Notes: generated by a model not told the origin, from the letters alone. Numbered from the stretch's first letter, positions 49,578 to 63,945 are shown. The stretch is DNA of 64,000 nucleotides from Sinohyriopsis cumingii (GCA_028554795.2 JAPYKE020000550.1:124001-188000); one strand, 5' to 3'. Numbers and translations are program-made.

Positions 49578-50239
49578 CTTAATTTTTCTTTTTGACTGAT
49601 GGTGTACGTATTATCAGGCGTATGTGCTCCTCAGCATATATATATATGGTCTTCAAAATACTCACAATGGACAGTATTTCCTTGTATGGCCATTTGCTGT
49701 AAAATACACCACTGCATCAACCAAGGATACCGGTAAATGTCAAATATAATTGTGTGCCTTAACATAATTTTGTTTAATTCAGTATCTGATCAAATCACTG
49801 GATGCTGATTATTATGATCACAATGTATTATACCATAACGTAACTGACCACTGCTTGTACAATTACGTCTGATGTTCTTAAAGCACTGCTTGTATATTGA
49901 CACTATAGTTTTTCTCTAAGCATGTGATTCTCTTTCCACAAAACTTGTAACGCTGCATCATTTGCTTAGATTCTTCATCATCGAAAAAAGTCTCATATTC
50001 ATGTAAAGGTGTTGTTCGTAATGCAATATATTAATGCTAAAGACATCTTTTTCTAATTATTTCATTCTTAATGATCATCACTCTTAGGCTACTAAATTCA
50101 CTTAATGTTTTCAAGGTCATCACTATCACCATCATTGCAGTATTTATTTATTTTTGAGTTCTCTGAATATTAATAACTTCAATTATTTTCTGTACACTAT
50201 TGTCACGTTATAAGAAAGTAACATAAGCCAGATTGCAAC
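49578..50239. other. No gene seen
   Basis: AT-rich; a TATATATATA patch near 49,640. Nothing else. Confidence 0.4.
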
Positions 50240-51720
50240 TTGTATATGCTAGACCATGAGGCTAATTATTCGCTTCATAAATGTTGCGAGTGTCAGCCTT
50301 GCGAACAATGCGTGTCAAAGCGATGTGTATACAGGTGGCCGTCCGGCTTATGCTATGATAGTGTAAGCCAACATCAAAAGGACGGGTGGGAAGCCAGTTA
50401 TATAGAACATGACCAAAGGAACTTAATACTGGTGCCTTATTTGGCTGCGTGCAATTCACAGGCAAGTGGCATGAATTGCCGGTGTTGGGCTCAAAGGAAC
50501 ATCAAGTGGGGGTCGTAAATCCACCCTTTACAGACTGCCGGGGAGGGGGCAATGTCTGCTAATTATGTAGAACCTGGGTGAATCGATATTCACTCGGAAT
50601 TTAGCAAGGCATGGCCACCACTGGAATCTAGTGTCTTGAAACTAAACGTCAGTAGTCGCTAAACCATCTTGCGGGAATTATATAAGGAAGTTATAAGCTA
50701 CTCAAGCGTTATTCGAAATTGGCGGGAAACATTATTATTCTGGGAATTACAAAGGAGCTTCAAACAGGTCGGTGACTCATTTGCTCGATTGTCGCAATCT
50801 ATTACACAAGGTAATTGTACTTTAATTATGTGCAGTATGTATACTTCATTAGTATAATCGTTAGTACGTATAATTGCCATTTGTAGGGTTTGATTCATTT
50901 GTAGTGTTTGATATACAGGCATATTTTGAGATATGAGCAACGTTTATGTAAAGAATTAATATTGTAATTCGCTATTTGGTTAATTCGTAGTAACCCCGTG
51001 CATTTATTCATGTGATATTCTAGATTTGCAAATGTTGAATTGAATTATAACTTTGTATAATGGTTGCAGTGTGCAACATTAGTTAAATGGGGTATTTGAC
51101 TATTTGTGCATGCTTTGTAGGAGTATAATGTGTAAGGATATATCAGCGCATGGATATGTGGATATCTGTGTACTCTTTTTAGAAGTGTAATGTACAGAAA
51201 TGCGTCTGATTATGTGATATTGTTCTGTATAATAAAGATTGAGAATCTATATATATCGATGTCATGACATCTATTGATATATGCATGATAAGCAGTTGAT
51301 ACCGTGTATACCATACCAGAAAGTATGGGTATTTCGATGTGCACGAATGCGTGGCCAAAGAAGGTAATGGCTTATCTGATGATAGATTGTTGTTTAGTGT
51401 GAGACTAGATAGCTAGAGGAATATACTAATGTCCTTGTGTGTGTTCGGACAGGAAGCTTTTAGGGACCAGAGGAGCTGTAGGAGACAGAGAAGGGAAATA
51501 CCCTGGTACAGTTGGTCCCGAGTCTCTGGGAGACAAGAAAAGGAGAGAACGGAAGTGGAGGAAGTGGAAGGGTGAAGGACGTATTTGTTGGACTGAAGGG
51601 GTCCTGGGTACCAGTCAATAAATACTACAGATGCGTAGAAACACAGGACAGGAGGAAAATCTATCACACTAAGTCAGATGATGAAAAAGGCCGTCATTTG
51701 GTCGAGTGAAAGACGAGTGA
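50240..51720 (+). other. Unassigned, less AT-rich stretch; possible LTR-like features
   Basis: A 92-codon frame at 50,240-50,518 is Cys-rich at its start (CCECQPCEQC) but has no known domain. It is followed by a polypurine run (GGGGAGGGGG) at about 50,541 and TGTCTGC, a TATATAAGG box near 50,676, a donor-like CAAG before GTAATT near 50,810, a purine-rich segment at 51,470-51,590 and CAATAAATA near 51,618. These could be a degraded LTR or a gene 5' region; I cannot decide. Confidence 0.2.
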
Positions 51721-53199
51721 TAGGGTTTTGAATATTGAATTTCATTTTAGGAAGGACTATATGTTATTGAATGGCATTAAATTTGTTGTCTATTTGAATT
51801 TCACCTTTTGTGTAATCAGTAATCTAACTGTCGGCATCGCTGACTGGGGCTCGGGCTTTGCATCTCTATCACTACTTCAATTTCTGACGAAAACGAGCAA
51901 GGGTGTGTCTTCTGTAATAACTAAAGATAATACTGGGAGCACCCACTCCATCCTAAGGTAGTCTACGAGACCTTTACAGATATCAAAGGACTTTCCAGGA
52001 TTTTATTTTCTCCCTAGTCATTTTTACCGGTACATCATTACTACTCCAAGACAATTTCTAAGTTGAATAATTATCAATATGTCCAGGCTATGTCTTTAAC
52101 AAGTCTCTGACCAATCTTTATGGTACATTTGAGTGAAACAGTAATCCAATCTTTAGCTGTAGCATTGTGCATAATCCACTGATCTGGTAAAATGTAACCA
52201 CAATCTGATATGTCAATACATTCTTTCAAAATATTATAATATCATCTGTGACTTTTTGCCATTTATATATAGTGCTGTAATTGTCAAATATAAAAATATA
52301 CTCAGCTGCAGTTTGTATAAAACAATTTCAAGCTAACTCTGCCACAGAAATAAAATCATTGTAGTGGTGATCAGTGTTCCTATTTAGGCAGTTACACAAG
52401 AACTTGTAGAATAGCCACAATGAATAATATAGGCCTGATTGAAACCTTCAACCCTGTGTGTAGTGCAGAAGGGTCACTTTCTTTACCACACATGCATTAA
52501 TGCAGATCATGGTCATATGAAAAACTGCTTATACAATTAAAGTCATGAAAGTCTTCTTGTCCCTCTTCTTCCGAATAAGATTTTCTCAGACCCTTGCCTG
52601 GGCTCAACTGATCTATTTATTTTGTTTGGTTCATGAGTCAATGACTGGGGGTAAGACTAATGAAAGCACCAATTTACATGGGAAAAGCACAGATGTAATG
52701 GAATACAACCTTCCGATTTGATAGATGAGAAAGAAAACATAACCAAGACTGAAAGAAAGAAATGTGAAAGAGCATGTCAATTTGTTTTTAATAAATAAAA
52801 GAAGCCTTTTCTTTTTTCAAAACTCACCATATTTAATTATAAAAATAAGCTTCTCTGACTCAAAACCATAAAACAAATATGCAATGTTTTAAACCTGAAC
52901 ATAGCAGTAGCCAAGGGACACAAGATGATGCACAATGGACGAAAGACAATACCAAAGCACAAACAAAAGGCGTTAATAATAGCAAAAGCTCACTTGGCTT
53001 TACAGCCAAGTTAGGAAAAACAAGAGTGCCTTCAAACAATGATACTCCGCTGGCAGAAATGAAAATCCAGGAACCGACGACTATTTATTTATGTTAACTG
53101 ATGGGAGTGAATACTATCTCTGATATTCTGGAGGAAAAAGACAATTTTGAAAATGGCCACCATGGGAACCATAATGGATGCAATATTGCGGCCATTTTG
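51721..53199. other. No supported gene
   Basis: Frames of 72-77 codons (51,728-51,961; 52,879-53,097) have no domain, splice bounds or partner. AT-rich otherwise. Confidence 0.4.
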
Positions 53200-54960
53200 T
53201 TATATGAAGTCTTCTGGTGAAAACCCTATGTTGATATGACCATTCATTTAGGAAGAATAGAGATACAATGTTTTTCAAGATAGTCATTGTAGCAATCATA
53301 CTGTCTGTACAGATTGGCATCATTAAAGACCAAAGTTAAGTCATAGGGCTTGAACTTAAGTAACAAGTAACAGGTAAAACAAGACAAGCATTCAACTCTT
53401 CCAAAATATAAATTTACTTAAATAAAATCAAACAATGTGAGAATTAAAAATAACTTAAAATGTATGAACTCCTAGTATGTTATCCCAATTATATGAATTA
53501 TACTACCAACTTCTCACTAATCCAGAAACTGTTCAAAAGTATTCTGAATGAAGGTTCTAAAGTGCTTATTTGCTACCATGATAACATCACTGCATTTAAC
53601 AGTTATTAATCCAAATGTTGTTATTTCAATGTAATCCCGTTATCATAGAACATCACTTAAGCCCTTGAAAGATCCACAAAATCTGGTATAATTAGTTATA
53701 TATTCAAATCCTTGGAATTTATTCAGCAATATCCAACGAAAATATTATAAATAAATCACAAGTTCCTTTCTGACTTTTGCAAAGCAGGAGTAACTGAAGA
53801 ATATAATAAGTTGTGTATATTGTCATTATATACTAACTATATATGCACCAAATCAGCAATATCTGATTCACAAAAATTTCTCAAATAATTAAATCAGATT
53901 ATTTCACAATACATATAATGCAAACAGTCATAGTGTATCAGTCCTGCCCTGACCTTCTTAAATTACTGACCCACTCAAATGCTATGGCATGCATGATAGC
54001 TCTCTACAGGGCAAATGCACTACTAATTCCATGTGATGTTTATTTTGGCATGGCATTCTTCACTGACTTAGTTGCTGATCTGACCTTAACAACTGGCTTT
54101 GTTATGAATGAAATTCCTATGACGTACTGTACATGTAATTTACTATAGTGCTAACTAGATTCTGAATTAAAGCATTTAAAACGTTACTGTCATAGGCTCC
54201 AATGGCTTACATAAAAACTATATTATAATTTAAAAGATGACACTGAGAGCAGTAGCACCAGTGAGACATCTTATGAAGTCGTTTGGGAGAAAATCATGCT
54301 GATATGTTCATCCATTCAGAAGTAGTAGTGATTACAAGATTTTTAAGTCTGATCTGCATCATTTTCATTCTGGAACAACTATACAACAAAAGGACGTCTT
54401 TTGGTGAAAATGCCGCTATGATTTTGTGTTACATGAAGAAGCAATAACAAGATTTTATGATGGCTGCCATAGTGGCGATTGTGGATGACATCTCCACAAT
54501 GTTTTTATTTATGACTATTAAAAGCCTTTAGGTGAAAACCAAATGTCTATATAACTTCAGAAGAATGCAACAAAAAAAAAAAAAAAAAGATTGGAACCAT
54601 TGTCATTTACTTTCATATAGGCTTGATAATAAATCATCTGGTGCAAAACCACATATCAATATGGTTTTCCATTCATGAGATAGCAGTAACAAGAGTTATA
54701 CGATGGCTGCCATAACAGTCACATCAGATGTCAGATCAGCACCACAAACAAAATAAATAGTTGTTTGGTTAAAAACAATATGCAAATATGACCATCCACC
54801 AGAAGTAGGAACAATAAAATTTTCAAGATGACAGTCAGATTGGCACACCTTTCATTTAAGACTGACTATATATAGACATCATAAAAATCTGGTGAAAACC
54901 CTAAGTTAACAGGACTTTCTGTTCAGGAAGAGTTGCAATAACAATGAACTGATCAGAGAG
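53200..54960. repeat. Degenerate tandem/dispersed repeat family
   Basis: A diverged phrase of the form TCTGGTGAAAACCC, ATATGACCATTCATTCAG, AACAAGATTTTCAAGATGGC recurs at about 53,213, 54,279, 54,389, 54,532, 54,639, 54,763 and 54,887. The last five are spaced by about 107-143 bp. It is old and heavily mutated. The poly-A run at about 54,570-54,588 lies within it. No coding support. Confidence 0.65.
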
Positions 54961-57900
54961 AACATACAGTGTATGGATGACAATTCCAAGCCAACTAGCC
55001 TGGATAAGTGAAAACAGTTGGCAGGCAAGAAAATTCTTGGATGAATTATTCAATGTATTGAGAAGTTCAGAAAATAAAAACTCTGATAACATTTACCCTT
55101 CACCATTTGTGCTAGGCTATGATCTAATATATCTTAGAAATGCCCCACACCAATATATTGGTTTAAAAAAAAACAACAGAGAAGTAACTCACATCCAGAT
55201 CCACATAAAAATAGAATGCCTTAAAGAAGTGCTTAGGTGGTAACAGGAATCTTACACTTACAAACATTGAACGGAACTATAAAAAAAAAATTCCTGCAAT
55301 TGCAATCACTATGGTAAATCTGAACATAATGAGCACAAATTAAACACTGTTGCTGGTTCACAAGCACTTTATACATAGCCTAATAAGGCAAAAGCAATAA
55401 ATTTTGCTTTGTAATATACAAGTTATTTTTGTCATTCCGAATGCACTAACCTTTCCACTTAAAATCAACTTTAACAGAAAATATTGCAGAACACTGTCTC
55501 TACTCAACTGTAATAGGTTTTTTCCCCAAATACTAAGCAAAGATACTTAAGAAATAAAACAGGTCACTGTATACACCTTTTCAAATATTTAATATATGCA
55601 TATAGAGATGAATAGACTAAGTGTATTTCATGCACGTGATGCAAAAGGTTAAGCGCAATGGAGTTAAACAGTGTAGTTTAACATAATCAGTAGATGTTCA
55701 ACGTATTTCATTGTAACCAACTTTGTCAATGAAGTGACATGCTCCTTGAAAATGAATGCTTCTATCAAGTTTTATAACTGCATACAACAGCTTAAGTGAA
55801 CAAAAAACCGAGATCCCTAATATTTTTAATAAATAGAACATAATAGGTCACTGTGACCTATTTTTACCAGTGATGAATGAAAATGTATATAATGATGAGT
55901 GTCATGATTTTTTTTAAACAAATAAATATGCATTAATGTTAAATAATATGTTGCTTTGACAAACTCTTGCTAATAATTGGTTCAGTTAATAAATATAAAA
56001 ATAAAACAGTCAAATGTTTCATATTTTAGCATGCAACAGTATCCAAGATCTCAGAAAGTCAGCTTAATGTAAACAAAGAACATAATTAACCAAACCTGAA
56101 TTGTAGGTCACGGTTCTACATTTTTGTGTAAATGGGTAAAACAAACTCTTAAAATAAATAATCAAATTTCATGACAGTATAATCAAACATTGTAAGGAAA
56201 TATTAACTAAAGGCATAGCGATATATATAGTTATGCAAGGATGAGACCAGGTCTTTATGATTAACTTTGTCAGTTGATTACTGTGCAATAAGAGTAAAAC
56301 TGTTTCTGTGTCCCCACGGCCGAACAAGAGGTTGCGAGTTTCATCCCAAATTTTTTATTCCTTTTTTGTATGTTTTTATCTTCAAACTTTCTTTTAAGCA
56401 TCCCTATTTGTTAACTTATTAATATACTTTTTCTTAAACTCCCATACCAGGACAGGCAATTAACCTATTTTTGAAAATAAATGTGGCCAGTCATACTGAC
56501 CAATAGATGCCAGTAAATGCCCATATTGTTTCCTCAAACAATGCAGTTTAAAGACAGTTCAACTTTCCAAACATTAAGAATAGGAGCAATGCAAACATAT
56601 TAATACTAAATTCCATCTCCACCTTAAGCATAATCTTTATTTCAGCGAATAATTCAGTGCACAGCTGCTTAGTTATAATTTCTATAAAACTTTTCAAATG
56701 AACTCAACACTATATGATAAAACAGTTAAAAATTTTAAAGAATCGTACATAAAACCTCATTTCATGTAAGACTATTAAAATGATTACCAAGTGCAATGAT
56801 TCTAATCAACTGTTTTCAAATATTTTGTATGAAGAAATGAAAATATAATGTTCCTGGTTACATTGTAAAACAGCAATGTTTTACCCTGCACACAAGAATT
56901 ATGATATGGATGAACATGTTTCAATGAGAGATCATAGCCAGCTATCTTTCCAAAAGGTGGAGCCACAGAAAAACTTGGTCCCAATATTTGGTTATCCTTA
57001 TACTTTATCATTCCCCAGAACAATCTATTATTGATCAGTCTAGATATATTGTTTTAATTCATTCATTATAAGACAATTAAAAATGCAAAACAACTTTGAG
57101 AACAGTTTTGTATTTAAACCTTGATAAAAAGTTTTTAAAACATTGCATTTATTTTGGTGAACATATGTGAAATACATAGTCACGGAGAGGTAAATAAGAC
57201 TTGGCATAAATATGCCTTTTGACAGAGCCAGGCAATAATATCACCGATGCCTAGTTTGCTTAACCTATTTATTAACTCATTTTATCAAATAGATAACTTA
57301 GCTCCTCGTCTTTTAAACTCCTCTCTCACTGCCGATAATGTCCATGATCCGTATAATTGAGACATTTTGCAAAGCAAAATGTAAATGCTATATTTTTGTA
57401 TTGCTTGTTTGTTAGGTAGGAAGTATGCCGTATATAACTTTGTTCTGCTTTGTTCCATGCTGCCACCTAACAGTTTAAAGGTAAGATAACTGGCTATGAT
57501 GCCCTATTATTTGCTGCATATTTTAGGCTGAATCCATCTGGATCGAGACGATTTTCAACAACTAACTTTCCTCACATCCCTTGATATATCTTGTTACTGT
57601 AAAACAAATACATTAATTTCTCTTACTGATTATATTCAGACTTTGCAGGTAGATCCTAATAGCATGCACATAGTATGTCTCACTGTTAAATGTAGTAAAG
57701 CACATGTTCCAAAAATAAGCATAAACATAAGCACACAAAGGAATTCTGGTTTGCACAAACTTAAGTAACACCAACAACAACAACTCTATGACGAAGCTTT
57801 TTGTGCAATACCAAAGCACTAGAACTAGTAATACAAACTTCATGAAAGCTGTTATATTTAACATGTAAGGAAGAGCAATCACCTTCCAATTATTGGCATT

Positions 57901-58404
57901 TGTGGTAGTGAGGCATTAGTGGTAGGGGTAAAGGCCACCACCTATTTCAAACATATCTAAGTATAATTTAGCTCAACCAGGTTAACAGCCAATTCTTTCC
58001 CCCTTGCTGGACTATTCGGTAATAAGCTTAATGTCCACATGTGAAATATCATACATGTAATGGGTCACTTAACAAATGATTTGGAATAACTGGCTATCCC
58101 TACATAGAAACTGCACTCATATAGCACACATAGAATATAGGCGACCTCTAGCCAAGGTCAACTAGAAAACCAGGGATGGAATTTTGAGTTAGATGATAGA
58201 AACCAACTCAGAATAACAACACTAGGGATTCAAAATAAATACCCCGTCAAAAATTTAATCTGAATAAATTTTTGATCGAAATTCTATTTTTAAATAAAAC
58301 AAAACAACATATCTGGGGAAAAACATTTACACATAAAACACCTTTTTTATTTATTTTTTGTTGATAAGGAGGGGCATCTGTCTGGTGCTCCCCCCCCATA
58401 TAAA
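54961..58404. other. AT-rich stretch, no supported gene
   Basis: Several 60-90 codon frames occur, for example 54,977-55,243, 56,802-57,023 and 57,613-57,882. None has a recognisable domain or paired splice sites. No SINE copies occur here. Confidence 0.4.
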
Positions 58405-58735
58405 AAAAGAACAGGAGGGAGGAAGAAAAAGAAAGAGATTAAGAGGACATGAAAGACAAAGAGGAAGACTAAAAGAAGACAGAGAGGAAAAAAGAAAACA
58501 GACTTGAAAAGAGAGACGAGAGAACAGAAGATGGGGAGAGAAAGGAAGATAGAGAGAGGAAGAAAGAGATGAATGAGAAGAAAACAAGGAATATGGAGAT
58601 AGGTAGTAAGTATGACAGGGAGGAAGAGTGAGAAAGACAGAGGGGACAAGTGAGAGAGAGAGAGAGAGAGAGAGAGAGTTATTAAAGAAAAACAGAGGAA
58701 GACAGAGAGCAGAGACAAACAGATTCCACCCCCTG
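58405..58735. repeat. Purine-rich tract with GA repeat
   Basis: About 330 bp of almost only A and G on the plus strand, with a GAGAGA run at about 58,650-58,678. The Leu-Ser-Phe-rich minus frames of 78 and 123 codons are translations of this low-complexity tract. Confidence 0.92.
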
Positions 58736-61157
58736 GAATAAAGATGGATACTTGATTTTGATAGAGTATGGATGTATCAATATATTAATTAGCTTAGCAA
58801 GAATTGTTGTATTGGTTGGGTTTTTTTTTTTGGGATTATGGCCAATAGACCCAGGCTCTGTACATGTTATCTGAGTATCTTAGAATTTTGCATTAATATT
58901 ATATTATGATCAATAATTTGTTAAAGTACTACTTACCAAAATGAAAGTTAGCTAGGACTGCTGATACTTCATTTCTTCTGAGAAGTCATCTTTGTAAAGT
59001 ACACCACTGCTTGCAGTAAAGCCTTTAACCCCAATTCACTCTTTCTCTTACTTAGAGCTTTGATAGCTGCAGGTTTGCTGGGTAGGTGCCATCAGCAGCA
59101 TCTGATACTATGTCAATGTATAACTTCTTGCCATCCATGATTGTGAGTCAAGAAGTAATATTAAGGATATTCAACTTTATTTATACCAAGATTTTATGCC
59201 ACAAGATGCCCTTATAAATGGGATCATAGACCAATTTCCTGTAGGGAACAACTGGAATTACTGTGATAATTAATATGCGTACAACATATGACATTTCCGG
59301 TGGGTTTTGCAATAGATAGGTTGTGTGGCTTTATTTGTTTTCAAAATCTGACCACCCTTTCCTAATTACCTGAACCCCCAAAATATCAGTTAGAACATTA
59401 ACATTCACCTGTAATCATCATCACACCTGTGACACTGTCATTAAATATACATAAAGTAAGGAACACCTAGAATACTTAGAACACTGGTTGCAAACTTCCT
59501 TTTGTTTTTTTTTAACTAGCAATTTCAATAAAATACAAAAATATTTTATACATGTTAAAAAATTGACAATTTCGGACACTCATATTTCTTCCAAGTGAGA
59601 TCTTACAAAAGTTAAATTTCCTCATCTTATGTTCTAATTTTATATAAAATCCAAACAAAATAAGAAAAACATATAACCCCCTCAATGAAGAATGGACATA
59701 ATATATTTTTGTTCATATGGAAGGTTGTAACATAAATATTTATTTTAATATGGTTGGTTTTATGAAACAAACATATTCATTGGCGGTGGGGGGATTTGTT
59801 CTTATAAAATTTTTAAACTAAGTTAGTATCTGTTTTTATAAATTTTAGTTTTGCTATTTAATTGTTCTAATAGTGTAATTGGGGGCATCATCAAGACAAT
59901 TATTTCCCGGGGAGGGGGGCACTTTCAGCTGGAGGGGGAAATAATTTGCTAGCCAGTTGTTTCCCCCGGCGAAACTTTCAGAGGGGGGTAAATTTGACTA
60001 TTATACCTATACTTCAAAGTTTTTGTTCAGATGCATAATTTAGACAAATGGATCAAGATTTTTTTCAGGCAAATTATATCGCACCTTTCATGAACAGATC
60101 AGACAGGTAGCTTACAAGAGCGCACAATCTTGATTTTGAGGGAGCATAGTCATTGTGCTATAAGCTTTCTTTTTTTCTTTCTTTAAGCTCTACATGAATG
60201 TTAAGTAAATCTTGTGTGAAAAGTAAAATCTGAGAAACTTGCAATGCAGTGTTCCATCATGGTACCTGAAGTTCTCCGATTAATGGCTACAAACACAGTT
60301 CACACGGTAATAGATATTTCTATAACTGCATGTCACCGTGTTGTCTAGTGAGTTCAAGCTGTTATAAACAGATAGAGAACAACAAAAGTTGTATGCACAT
60401 ACTGTTAATCTGCACTGACATGTTTAACCTTTGGGCATATACTATTGCCAGTTACAAAATCATGCACAAACAACTGAGTCAGAATTAATTTCATGGCCAT
60501 AAACTGTTATGATCACAACATTGCAAGGGATCTGACCCTTCTCCCCCTGGCAACAATATGCTAAACCTGTTTAAGAGAAGCTCGGTATCCTTTATTTCAT
60601 TTCCAGTTTAATTAAAAAACTAATTTGCCAATTTGCAACTAGTTCAAATTTGGGTGTATTTTTTAAATATAAATTCATAAATTTAAACAAGTATACAAGT
60701 ACTAGGTTCTATGCAAAGAAAAACGGCACTACATTTTACCAGTATTGTACATCTCTTTTACACCCCAAACACAGCACTGACTGGTGTTATAAATCTATGG
60801 TCTCTAAGTATCAGAATATAGCGAAAACCAATACGTTTTTCATAAAATTCAACAGATACTTTATTTCCCTAGAATACAAAGTGAACGTTTAACAGGAACT
60901 GACACTACTGTCAATTACATCCTAAATAGTCCCAAAAATTTCAAACTTAAGTCCAATGGGTATCAAGTATTTCAAATGAATTCCAGTAGTATTCCAAAAG
61001 AAATTTGATATTGAATGCACTGATGTGCCCGAAGTCTGGAATAGTGTGGATGTACTGACAGTCTCGATATAACACAGCAATAAAATCCAAAATATCCTTG
61101 AAAAAATTCACAATAATTCCAAGATAGTAGTTTAGTCCTAAAATCAAAGAACGCTTT
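58736..61157. other. AT-rich stretch; G-rich inverted repeat
   Basis: AATTATTTCCC at 59,898-59,908 and GGGAAATAATT at 59,936-59,946 form an 11-bp inverted repeat around G runs, with more G/C runs to 59,990. A minus frame from ATG 59,144 reads MDGKKLYIDIVSDAADGTYP and stops after 28 codons; it may be a broken exon. Nothing else is supportable. Confidence 0.4.
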
Positions 61158-61336
61158 GTAATTACAATCAATAATTGAAATAAATAAATTAAATCTCCAC
61201 AAAATATAATTGAACACAACTTACTCCACTAGACTGATGTTAAGATTGTAATTACAATTAATAATTGAAATAAATAAATTAAATCTTCAAAAAATATAAT
61301 TGAACACAACTTACTCCACTAGACTGATGTTAAGAT
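61158..61336. repeat. Tandem duplication, 90-bp unit
   Basis: Two nearly identical 90-bp copies starting GTAATTACAATCAATAATTG (61,158) and GTAATTACAATTAATAATTG (61,248), each ending ACTGATGTTAAGAT. Low divergence means it is recent. Confidence 0.95.
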
Positions 61337-63002
61337 ATGGACTGAATCATTCTGAAGTAAACAAAATATATATATATAACAAAAGCCAAGACACAATAAC
61401 ATAACCTGGATGAGGGTCAAAAGTTCATTTTCCCATTAAATTCGTAAACAAGGTTGCCTCCAGAACATTCTTAATTTAAAAAGGAAAGAGACCCTTAACT
61501 CACCATTTGTAAAAGATGTTTATCTTTAAGTGATAATTATCTTAATATATAAACTAAAATCACAAACAAGTCTTAGTAATGTAATATGCTATTTACAACA
61601 GCAAAACACAACAAACATTTTTGGCTAAATTTGAAAATGTCAGTAGTTGCTGATCCAGACAAAGACTGCCAAGCCATTTTATTTGCAGCAACAAGCCTCA
61701 TTTTCCTATACCAGACATCACGCTAGGCCTTTATTCCACATCGTGAGTAGGCAAGATATTGTGCATGCCTTAGTTTCCATTCCATATGATCCTGATATTA
61801 TGCAAAGTATGTTTCATATGGCAATGTGACAGATGTTCTTTGCTATATTTTGTAAAAGTTTTCATGGAAACTTCTCTATACATAGCTGAAATTATAGGAC
61901 ACTTTACTTTTTTCATTAGAAATGTAAAACGATTATTAACTCCTTAAAAGGCAATATCTTGCTTGTGACAAACAATAAAGCATGATGGGTAGGAATAATG
62001 CACTTGATCATGTTCTGAGATACATGGTTTAAGTTTCGTTTTGCTATTACCACATGAGTACCATAAATGATACACCAAAACATTCATTCCCAAAATTATG
62101 AGCATCATTCAGTGTACTCCCCAAGAGTCAGTAGCAGCCCTCATACCTCCATTATGGTGGGTGGCACCCCAAAAGTCTTTACCTACTATGTTTTCAAATA
62201 CCTCACCTTTCTCAACTCAAATGCAATCAAATGACAATATTTGGTCATGGAAATAAATGAAGCTTTCCTTTTCTACACTGTCAACCCAGTTTTCTTCATG
62301 GAGTAACTGTGCCCATTTGACTCCAATATCAAAACAGTTCTTTGTTTATAACATGAAATGCAAGCCAACAAAAAATTCTGACCAGAGTATGGGATGCAGA
62401 TCTCAACTTCAAATGTGTCAAGACGGTTAATATATATTCTTTAAGTCAATGTAACCTTGGAGTTTGAGCTCAAAAGCCACAACATCAATAGATGTATTCC
62501 TTATCTAAAATGTGAGTCATCCACATAATTTGGTCAAACTAGGCTATAGAGTATTTAAAGTAATTTGTTGAACCTGTATTTGCGGATCTTTGCCCGAAAA
62601 TCAATAGTCTCAAATGCATGACATCTACAATCCCTGGTTTATAGTAGTTAACAAAGAACAGAAGATATTGTCAGTAAACTATATTTCCTTAAATGGTCAG
62701 TGACCCTGACTACAAAATCAATGTAACAGTATGAATTGTGGAAGATGATTATTGTACCATAAATGAGTGGAATCTTGTTGCAGTCAAGGTGACATGTAAT
62801 AATTACTTTAGCGTATAGGCTTAGCCTGCAATAAATCACTTCCTGTGAAAGATGGGATACTCTGCTGCATGGGATACATGGAATAGGGATTGATTTTTAA
62901 TTGGGACCTGCTGGAATTATGGATAGAGATATAGAAGAGGCGACAATAACGTGGAGTTAAGTGGCGGGAAACGCAACGTAGAGACAAACAAGAGACAATT
63001 CT
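61337..63002. other. AT-rich stretch, no gene seen
   Basis: Short TA run near 61,367-61,378. No repeat family or exon recognised. Confidence 0.4.
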
Positions 63003-63014
63003 GTGCCATTTGGA

Positions 63015-63331
63015 TTGTGTGCGTGTGATTTGGAATTGTAATGTAGCTTTCACAATTTTACTGTCATATCGCTACATTTCAGCAGTACGGAAGTTTATAG
63101 CGATGTCTAGCACTAGGGTATCATATCACAGACATGTAGCATGATGTCCCACCCAGTCATATTATAGTAGACCGACCAGTCCTAACACTAACCTCTTAAT
63201 GCTAAGCGCCTAGCAATACAGCTGTTAGAACCATTTTTATAAGTCTTTGGTATGACTCTGATGGTGTTTGATCTTTCAAACTCCTGCATCTTAAGCGGAC
63301 GTTGTAACCACTAGACCACTGGAGCAGTCTA
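63015..63331 (-). mobile_element. SINE family A with perfect target duplication
   Basis: Reverse-oriented full copy, from the TTGTGTGCGTGTGATTTGGA tail complement to the head complement ACCACTAGACCACTGGAGCA. A perfect 12-bp direct repeat, GTGCCATTTGGA, flanks it at 63,003-63,014 and 63,332-63,343. Confidence 0.93.
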
Positions 63332-63689
63332 GTGCCATTTGGAAACAGTGTCTAAAATTAGTTTTTCATGAATAGTTATTAATAAAGGCGGACCAGAGCG
63401 AATTATTCTAAGTTAAATGAGGGGTGTGCTTCTATGACAAAATCCAATGTTTTAAGTATTCTTCCCCAAACGTTTTGGCAGTCCAAGTTTTTCTGAGGAA
63501 GTGGATGCCCCACTCCAAGAAAAAGAGCAACGATCTTTTCTCATTAAAACGTTGTCCATGGGATGGGTGTCTGGAAGTGAGGGACACGAAGACATTCAGT
63601 CATAGAAAAGATAGCATGTCTTGGAAAGCATAAGGGGAAAAGAGCTCTATATGTAAACCACGGTGGGGAAAGAGAACAGACAGACAAAT

Positions 63690-63945
63690 TATGGCGGTTG
63701 TTGTTGCTGTTGTTGTGGGGTTTAACGCCATTTTTCAGCACACGATAGGCTATGCATGGCGGCCAGTATTAATGGTGGAGGAAGAACCCGGAAAACCCCG
63801 GAAAGAACCACCGACCCACGAGAAGCTACTGGCAAGCTTTCTCACATACCCACATTGGCCGAATCCTAGACTCGAACCCACGCAGACGGAGATGAGATGA
63901 CAGTGATCCGTAACGGAGAGCGCTTTAGACCACTCGGCCACTCGG
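63690..63945 (-). mobile_element. SINE family B, well preserved
   Basis: Complete reverse copy: GTTGTTGTTGCTGTTGTTGT tail complement, body (TTTAACGCCATTTTTCAGCA), CGGAAAACCCCGGAAAGAAC middle and a clean head complement ending CACTCGGCCACTCGG. Its B box (GGGTTCGAGTCTAGG on the sense strand) is intact. Probably among the youngest copies here. Confidence 0.92.

Noticed and set aside
50240..50518. Cys-rich 92-codon frame as a zinc-binding protein gene
   Set aside because: Cysteines cluster only at the start without a recognisable ligand spacing, and there is no homology or splice evidence.
58347..58718. 123-codon Leu/Ser/Phe-rich minus-strand frame
   Set aside because: It is the complement of a purine-rich low-complexity tract.
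60947..61219. 90-codon minus-strand frame near the 90-bp duplication
   Set aside because: Rich in Ile, Leu, Phe and Tyr as expected from AT-rich DNA; overlaps another frame and has no domain.
63691..63941. Frames within the last 300 bp
   Set aside because: They are translations of the SINE B copy; similar peptides occur at every other family B copy.
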